Below are positions 57,808 through 64,000 of a stretch of 64,000 nt of DNA, piece by piece; the first letter of the stretch is position 1; each line of letters starts with the position of its first letter. The stretch spans positions 23,144,923 through 23,208,922 of the forward strand of contig CM039515.1 in NCBI GenBank assembly GCA_022432975.1. The letters are read 5' to 3'. The notes below the pieces were generated by a model. It ran no database searches and had not been told where the DNA came from. It was given only the letters and a program-made list of their open reading frames with translations. The translations under genes and the position numbers were made by a program. Source of the DNA: Begonia masoniana (taxonomy: Eukaryota > Streptophyta > Magnoliopsida > Cucurbitales > Begoniaceae).

Positions 57808-57846
57808 AATTTTCGAGGACGAAAATTTTGTTTAAGGAGGGGTGGA
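57808..57846 (+). promoter_or_regulatory. TE-K pre-PPT hairpin and polypurine tract
   Basis: AATTTTCGAGGACGAAAATT stem-loop (57808-57829) and AAGGAGGGGTGGA (57834-57846) directly before the 3' LTR. Confidence 0.85.
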
Positions 57847-58169
57847 TGTAACACCCGACATTTCGGCCAGGTGATTTTCTGACCATTTTCATTGTCACCC
57901 TCTTATTTAACCTTTATGATTTAAATTTAATGTTAAGACAAATTTATTACAAGTAGAGTAAAACTAGGTGGGGTGGCATTTTTGTAATTAAGATCGATGG
58001 GTTGAGTATAAATAGAAAATGGAAACCTTAAACCTCATTTTATTACCACTGTAGCCGACATTCCCTCTCGGCGATTCCTTCTCTCCCAAGCTTTTGCTCT
58101 CGGCTACATGAATCTTCCCTCGCTGACGGCTGGTTTCATCCTGCTTTTCTCTGCAAATCCGCACCCGAG

Positions 58170-58500
58170 GTATGAAATGGACAATGTAGTCATTTATTAG
58201 TGATTAAAGTTCTGCTTTCAGCTCGGCATTTGAGTTCGGAATTTTCTTAGCAGTGGCCGAGTAGTTTAAGACCCTTTTAAGTCTGAGAGTAGAAATGTCA
58301 TCCCAAATCGATTCTGAACATTTCAAAGTAACCAACTCGGATTTAATCAATGGTAAAACCTGTCCACCTAGTTTCAGATTTCAGACTGCAGTGTGTCAAA
58401 CAGAGGATTCGGAGTAACCTTAGCTATTAGAGTCCTAGGACGATTTATGAATAGAACTATTAGGACCTTTGTTTTAACTACTGTAATGTACATGTTTTAG
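58170..58500 (+). other. TE-K 3' LTR intron 1 (predicted, 331 nt)
   Basis: CACCCGAG|GTATGA ... ACATGTTTTAG|GTGAAG. This is the interval missing from the 5' LTR copy at 50989/50990. Confidence 0.75.
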
Positions 58501-59137
58501 GTGAAGAAGTTTAAAGGGAAGAAGCTCGGATTGCTAAGGAAACCAGGTAAGTGAATGTATTAAGATTTCCGGCCACTAGGGCCCTACACCGCAAGGGTAT
58601 TAGGAAATCATTGAGATGTCTGTCTGTTGACTATGACTAGTTATTGCCATGATATGAAGAAATTGTGTAAGAAGATGTTAAGTTACAGGATGTTTTGCTT
58701 GCCCTTATGGTATGATTTCTCTCTGTGAACTTCATGTTTATGTATTGAGTCCACGTTTATGACTGAGTTAAGAACATGAAAAGTAAATGTAATCATGATT
58801 AAGTGCAGGACGGGGAAAAGAGACCATGACAAGTATAGCTCGCGGATTCTCCCCCTGGTGGAGGCCGAGCTGATGAAATGTATGGCTCGCGAATTCTCCC
58901 CCTGGTGGAGGCCGAGTTGATGATGTGTATGGCTCGCGAATTCTCCCACTGGTGGAGGCCGAGTTAGTTGTTACTATGATTGCCGCGATAGGCAAATGAC
59001 TATGAACCCCTGTCTTTCTCCCTCGTCTCCTGCCTTAATACATGCCATGTAAATAATGAAAATGAACATGAATGAAGAAAGGTTTATGAACTTGTGTTCT
59101 TTAATTTGTGCACTCATGTATATCTGTCAGCATGCAT

Positions 59138-59180
59138 TCCTTACTAAGCATTAGGCTTATAGTTGAACCTTATGGTGTAG
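59138..59180 (+). promoter_or_regulatory. Conserved acceptor block, TE-K 3' LTR
   Basis: CTTACTAAGCATTAGGCTTA, then TTATGGTGTAG|GTGAAGG. Confidence 0.65.
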
Positions 59181-59612
59181 GTGAAGGAGGTTCAGGTGAG
59201 GATACTTTGTTCAAAGAGGATGCTTAAGGCTGGTTGCTAGAGGAAGCTCAAAATGACAGTGCAGGACTGGAAAGGCGATTTATGACCCCTGGTTAACGCT
59301 CTTTTGTTTCAGTAACATAAAGGATATGGTAGTTTAAGTAGGATGAGATTATTCTATAATGTTGAGCCTTGAGACTGTCTAGTTGATCACTGAGTCAGGG
59401 AATGATTATATAGATTTATAAATGATCTGTAGTTTAAGTCTTCCACTATATGCATTCTGAATGAGTTGTGGTTTCTTTCTGTTGGAAGGAGTCATTTGAT
59501 GATTTAGTGTTTTCTACCATAAGATGGAAGCTGGATGAGGCAATCGTCCGGCTGACGTCATCGGCAGATGCCGAATGATAGTAGTTTGATGGTTTAGTCT
59601 TCCGGATGACGT

Positions 59613-59757
59613 CACCGGTAGATGTAGAATGTGTTTTGTCGTTTAGCGACCGGTAGATGTAGAATGTGTTTTGTCGTTTAGCGACCGGTAGATGTAGAAT
59701 GTGTTTTGTCGTTTAGCGACCGGTAGATGTAGAATGTGTTTTGTCGTTTAGCGACTG
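59613..59757. repeat. 35-bp array in TE-K 3' LTR (4 units)
   Basis: Four CCGGTAGATGTAGAATGTGT-type units; shortest version of the array in the window. Confidence 0.93.
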
Positions 59758-60299
59758 GTGGATGTTGGCTGACGTCACCGGAAGCTGTAAATGTTATCTT
59801 GTCATCTAGTGACCGGTGGATGTCACCGGATGATGTTTTAATTGAGCACGCGAGGCCCACGTGCCCACCGGAAGATGTCTCCTTTTAGGCGGTGTTAAGC
59901 GAGTCACGCGCAATGCACGTGATGACCGGACGATGAAATCTCTGTAGATTGTCAACACATGCAACCCATGCAAACCCAAGTAGAATCATGTTAAGAGAGA
60001 TGAGGGCATTCCTTCCTTGCCCGAATTTTGTCAAGAAACCGATGACCGAGCCTAGTCGCTCGACTCTGTGAGAGTTTGAGCCGACGAGGTGTAGGAAATC
60101 GTGCACGAGAGGATTCGTCTTCCTCGATGGTTCTACGTCTCTGTTTCCAGTTTAAAAAAAAAAAAAAGAAAAAAAAATATGTATTATGCAAATGTGAATG
60201 TCTGTCGAGAGTTAGAGAAGATGTAATAATAGTAAAAGTCAAGCGAACGACTAATGAAAGATTATGAATACGTGACGGCTCCTGGCCGGGGTCGTTACA

Positions 60300-61908
60300 G
60301 TTTTAAGTTAGTAAGATGGTTTGTATTTGGATGATTTACGGATGTTTGAGAACTAGGTTATGTGATGTTCTGTTAAAATCTATGAAGTTAACTGTCTAGT
60401 ATGATAATTTCCATAGTCTGATGATTTAAGAGCATTCATGTCATGCATCATGATTTACTCCTCAAGCATATGAAAATGATTTATGAGTATGTTTTTCCCA
60501 TGAACAAGATATGAGAATGAATATGAAAACGATGTAAACAACATGATTAAGTGAGGGTTGGGGGCGGGTTGATGCATGCCACAGTCCAAAGGGTGGCCAT
60601 GAATACGACCCGAAAGGGAATATGATCAAAATCACTGTCAACCCCCCTTTTACGGCACAAATCCTCCCTTAATCCGTATGATGAAAACGACGAACAGAAA
60701 CAAGAATGACGAATGATCATGAACATGTTTTCTCTCAACTGTACATGCATGAATACATGTTAGTTTACATTCCTTACTAAGCATTAGGCTTATAGTTTAA
60801 ACCTCATGATGTAGGTGACGAGTTTTCAGGTGAGGATCTCAAGGTTAATGAAGATGTCTGAGTTTGGTTGCTGGAAGGTGTTCAGGGTGCAATTCTGTGG
60901 CTGGATGGCGAACAAGACCCCCCCCCCCCTCGGTTAATGTTCTTATGAATTTAGTGATGATTACGAATATGGAAGTATAAGTAGGATGAGAATATATTTT
61001 AACATTGAGCTTTTTTGAAATTGTCTGGTTTAACTACTGGGTCTGGGAATGATTATAAGAATATGGAAAGAGTTATTTTAACTAAGTCTTCCGCTTCACG
61101 TATCTTGAATGAGTCTATGATTCTATTCGTTTAAAGTTTATGCCTACCAAGTTGAAATCTATGAGAGTCGGGGTGTTTTTCTGTTGGTTGAAGTTGCTTG
61201 ATGATTGTCGTGTTTTATTGCTGAGTAATAGGAGTCGGATGAGTGTATCATCCGGCTGATGTCATCGGCGGATGTCGAATGATAGAAGTTGAATGTTTGA
61301 GTCTTCTGGCTGACGTCATCGGATGATGTCGAGTGTTTACTCACCGGATAATGTAAGTAAAGTATTTAGTCGTTCATTCACCGAATGAAGTCTCCTGTTG
61401 GTGAGGAAAGTGAGTCACGTGCATTGCACATGTACACCGGATGATGCCCATGTCTACCGGGTGATGTAGGCGTTCTCCTTACCGGAAGTTTAAGTAACGT
61501 TTTGTTGTTTAGTGACCGAGCGATGTAGGTGTTTTCTTTACCGGATGATGTGAGTAATGTTTTGTCGTTTAGTGACCGGGTGATGTAGGCGTTCTCCTTA
61601 CCGGATGTTTAAGTAATGTTTTATCATTTAGTGACTGGGTGATGTAGGCGTTCTCCTTACCAGATGTTTAAATAACGTTTTTTCGTTTAGTGACCAGGCG
61701 ATGTAGGTATTCTCTTCACCGGATGATATGAGTAATGTTTTGTCGTTAGTGACCGGGCGACTCCTAATGAATCACGTGTGATGTTTTGAACTAAGTTATG
61801 ATTTAAAAGAAAAATATTAAAAAAAAAAAAGAACAGAGGAATGTAAGGATATGTAGTCAATACTAAAAGAGTCATGAATTAGGTCTCGGCCCTACTGGGG
61901 TCGTTACA
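60300..61908 (+). mobile_element. TE-J 5' LTR, second part
   Basis: Continues TE-J intron 2 after the TE-K TSD. Acceptor block 60771-60814 (CTTACTAAGCATTAGGCTTA, CTCATGATGTAG|GTGACG), then a chain of diverged modules of about 60-75 bp with GTCGTTTAGTGACCGGG and TACCGGATG (61320-61765). It ends GGGGTCGTTACA at 61908. The total TE-J LTR without TE-K is about 2.4 kb. Confidence 0.9.
60771..60814 (+). promoter_or_regulatory. Conserved acceptor block, TE-J
   Basis: CTTACTAAGCATTAGGCTTA followed by CTCATGATGTAG|GTGACG. Its donor is at 48613/48614, now 12 kb away because of TE-K. Confidence 0.65.
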
Positions 61909-61912
61909 ATTA

Positions 61913-61924
61913 TGGTATCAAGGC
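61913..61924 (+). promoter_or_regulatory. TE-J primer-binding site
   Basis: TGGTATCAAGGC, 4 bases after the LTR end; diverged by two bases from the TE-K site. Confidence 0.85.
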
Positions 61925-61998
61925 AAAACCGAGTTCTAAAATCGATTCTACAGACTGCCTCCCAGCACAGATTGCCACCTGAACACACTCCAATAACT

Positions 61999-62059
61999 GT
62001 AAGTGTTTATGATTTTAGTAATGTCATTAAGTTAAGATATGCTATGATTATTTTCTTAG
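61999..62059 (+). other. Leader mini-intron candidate, TE-J (61 nt)
   Basis: AACT|GTAAGTGTTTATG donor and TTTTCTTAG|GAATCC acceptor, 10 nt before the gag ATG, at the same place as in TE-K. Confidence 0.5.
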
Positions 62060-62069
62060 GAATCCTAGA

Positions 62070-63070
62070 ATGGTGAGGGGACAACAGAGAGAAGACAATG
62101 TGGATAGTACCACTATTGCTCAGCTAACGGAGTTGGTTATACGCCAATCACGCCAAATCGAGCAGCTTATGACCACTAGGGAAGAGCATGGGAACTCTAG
62201 CTCTAATGCAAACCATGATCATGGTGGCGAGCGCTTCCATAGACTTAGACCCCCAACACTTAATGGCCAAGTTTCGGATCCTATTTATGCTGAGGAGTGG
62301 ATTCAGAAAATGGAGGACATGTTCAAGTACACCAAGGTTGATGAAGGGGATAGGGTCACTTATGCTGTTTTTCATTTGGAACTGAATGCAAGGCATTGGT
62401 GGGACTCAATCCAGAGCACCATTAATGCAGGAGCTATGACTTGGGAAATGTTAGGCTGCCTTCTTTGATAAGTATTTCAATAGGACCGTTCAGGCCAGCA
62501 AGAAGAAGGAATTTATGAATTTGCGTCAAACTGGCTCTATGGCGGATTACATATGTAGGTTTGAGGCCTTATCACGGTTTGCTCCCCGAATGGTTGAGGA
62601 TGATGAGGACAAGATCCATCAGTTCGTTCAAGGATTGAAGCCGAGTTTGTATATGAGAGTAAAGACTGTAGGGATACATGATATACCATATGATGAAGTG
62701 ACGGCTAAGGCCTTGGAACTAGAAGAAGCCGAGATAACAACATATGCACAACGAGAACAGCCAAGGAAGTTCATTAAGGAGGCTCAGCCACCACCACGTC
62801 AGAACAAAGGATGGCAACCGCAACAGAACAGAGGATCACAACAACATCAGCAAGGTATAAAGAGACTCTTCAATCCAAATGATGATCAAGGAAAAGGAAA
62901 ACGACCATTAGCCCCTCTATGCTCCAACTGCCAGAAGAACCACCATGGCGAGTGCAAGCTACACTCTGGCCGTTGCTACAAATGTGACAAGGTCGGACTT
63001 GTAGTCAGAGACTGCCCTATGCCATCAGAACCCAATCGAGCAAGAATAGCACCAGAGTCTTTGCTATGAT
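62070..63070 (+). pseudogene. TE-J gag, frameshifted
   Basis: ATG at 62070 opens MVRGQQRE as in TE-K. The capsid region is readable (RLRPPTLNGQ, ARHWWDSIQS, then LRQTGSMADYICRF, QFVQGLKPSLYMRVKTVG). A 2-nt deletion near 62446 (TE-K reads MFKTAFFDKYF) shifts the frame, which reopens after it. The zinc knuckle reads CYKCDKVGLVVRDC, so the metal-binding His of TE-K (GHLV) is replaced. A second frame break follows near 63050. Non-functional copy; no other function suspected. Confidence 0.92.
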
Positions 63071-64000
63071 GGAGGACGAAGATGCTGTGTAGCATACAGT
63101 CATAACAGGTACAATTATGGTCTGTGGTATTTCTGCTTACACACTTATAGACACGGGGGCCACCCACTCATTTATAGCAACTCTGTTTGTCTGTAAGCAT
63201 AAGTTAGGATACTTACCAGCTGATAGGCCATATAGTGTCATGTTACCGTTAGGGAAATCCCTACTTTTTGAACGGATAGTGAGGGGTGACATTGTGTCTC
63301 TAGGAGATAAGAAGTTATATGTAGAACTGATTGTAATTGACATGAAGGGATATGAAGTCATATTAGGAATGGATTGGTTATCCAGACACTATGCCACAAT
63401 AAGTTGTAGGTCTGGATTAGTTGAGTTTCGACCCCCAAATGGAGATCGGTATACATTCCAAGCTATCCCAAAAATAAGTAAAATACCAATTATATCCTCT
63501 CTAGAGACTCAACAGTTATTGAAAAGTGGCTGTGAGAGTTATCTAGCTAGTGTAGTTGATGTTTGGGTGACAGATAAAGTAAAGGTATAAGACATTCCTA
63601 TAGTCCGAGAGTTCCCTGAAGCATTCTTAGATGATTTGCCAGGATTACCACCTGATAGAGAAATAGAGTTTGTGATTGATACATATCCCGAGGCACTACC
63701 TGTATCTAAGAATCCTTACCGTATGACACATGTTGAATTAAAGGAATTAAAAGTCCAACTACATGAATTAGTAGACAAAGGATTTATACGCCCTAGTAGT
63801 TCACCCTGGGGTGCACCTTTTTTATTCGTTAAGAAGAAAGATGGTTATCTTAGAATGTGCATTGACTACAGAGAGCTAAACAAGTTGACAGTTAGGAATA
63901 AATATCCTTTACCCCGAATTGATGATTTGTTTGACCAATTACAAGGAGCTAAGGTATTTTCAAAGATTGAATTTCGCTCGGGTTACTACCAACTGAAGGT
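63071..64000 (+). pseudogene. TE-J pol start: protease and RT, cut by window end
   Basis: Continues from gag after the frame break: TAG near 63089 where TE-K reads CAG (AVQHTV), then protease [14 protein letters not shown], then TAA at 63588-63590 where TE-K reads CAG (LQDIP), then RT N-terminal part through [32 protein letters not shown] and [14 protein letters not shown] at the window end. The first RT catalytic Asp (SKID in TE-K) reads Glu here (SKIE), another likely inactivating change. RNase H, integrase and the 3' LTR lie outside. Confidence 0.92.

Larger units (their letters stand above)
57847..60299 (+). mobile_element. TE-K 3' LTR (2.45 kb, TSD GTTTT)
   Basis: From TGTAACACCCGAC to GGGGTCGTTACA, followed by GTTTT (60300-60304) matching 48733-48737. 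TATAAATA 58007-58014; intron 1 58170-58500 (331 nt, present); donor 2 58546/58547; acceptor 59180/59181; three CGCGAATTCTCCC units (58848-58960); TGACGTCA 59553-59560; four 35-bp units (59613-59757). It differs from the 5' LTR in intron 1, array length and many variants. Confidence 0.95.

Overview
The window is a plant nuclear heterochromatin segment with no host gene that I can support. Almost everything belongs to nested Ty3/Gypsy LTR retrotransposons. Evidence: LTRs opening TGTAACACCC (or close variants) and closing GTTACA or a variant; primer-binding sites matching the 3' end of plant initiator tRNA-Met (TGGTATCAGAGC); 5-bp target-site duplications (TSDs); purine tracts before 3' LTRs; and gag-protease-RT-RNaseH-integrase-chromodomain polyproteins of the chromovirus (Del/Tekay-like) type. 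This points to a flowering plant and probably pericentromeric DNA. I cannot name the species.

Layout. TE-A (1-8106, +) is a non-coding, LARD-like element with about 5 kb LTRs. It sits in the integrase gene of TE-B (8107-12031, +). TE-B sits in the non-coding interior of TE-C (minus strand; interior 12032-12230, LTR pieces between 33595 and 46115). The leader of TE-C was split by TE-D (14341-33560, minus, with decayed gag-pol). The 3' LTR of TE-D carries the solo LTR TE-E (14923-19769, TSD AAAAC). The TE-C LTR is also interrupted by solo LTR TE-F (33886-38601, TSD GTTGC), truncated LTR TE-G (38613 to about 40708) and solo LTR TE-H (41032-43238, TSD GTCAC/GTAAC). After an AT-rich stretch comes the LTR end of TE-I (to 47835), then TE-J (47907 to past the window end, +). 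The 5' LTR of TE-J holds the nearly complete TE-K (48738-60299, TSD GTTTT), whose gag-pol is one 1473-codon frame broken by two stops.

About 19 kb is tandem array: 40-bp (4522-7663), 35-bp (12231-14341), 69-bp (16488-18977), 23-bp (19972-23679 and 30220-33399) and a second 35-bp unit (35576-38508, short versions in TE-K). They account for all of the longest spurious ORFs.

The most interesting signal is inside the LTRs. Otherwise diverged LTRs share one layout: TATA box, exon 1, intron 1 (331 nt in the TE-F/K/G group), a short exon 2 ending in AG|GTAAGT, a GGCCTACACC-like block shortly after that donor, and a conserved acceptor block (CTTACTAAGCATTAGGCTTA, then TGRTGTAG|GT). One TE-K LTR copy lacks intron 1 exactly at the predicted GT/AG boundaries, as expected if spliced RNA had been reverse transcribed. 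The second intron is where unrelated satellites expanded in TE-A and TE-E. A separate 61-62 nt intron candidate lies between primer site and gag ATG in TE-K and TE-J. All counts and alignments were made by eye.
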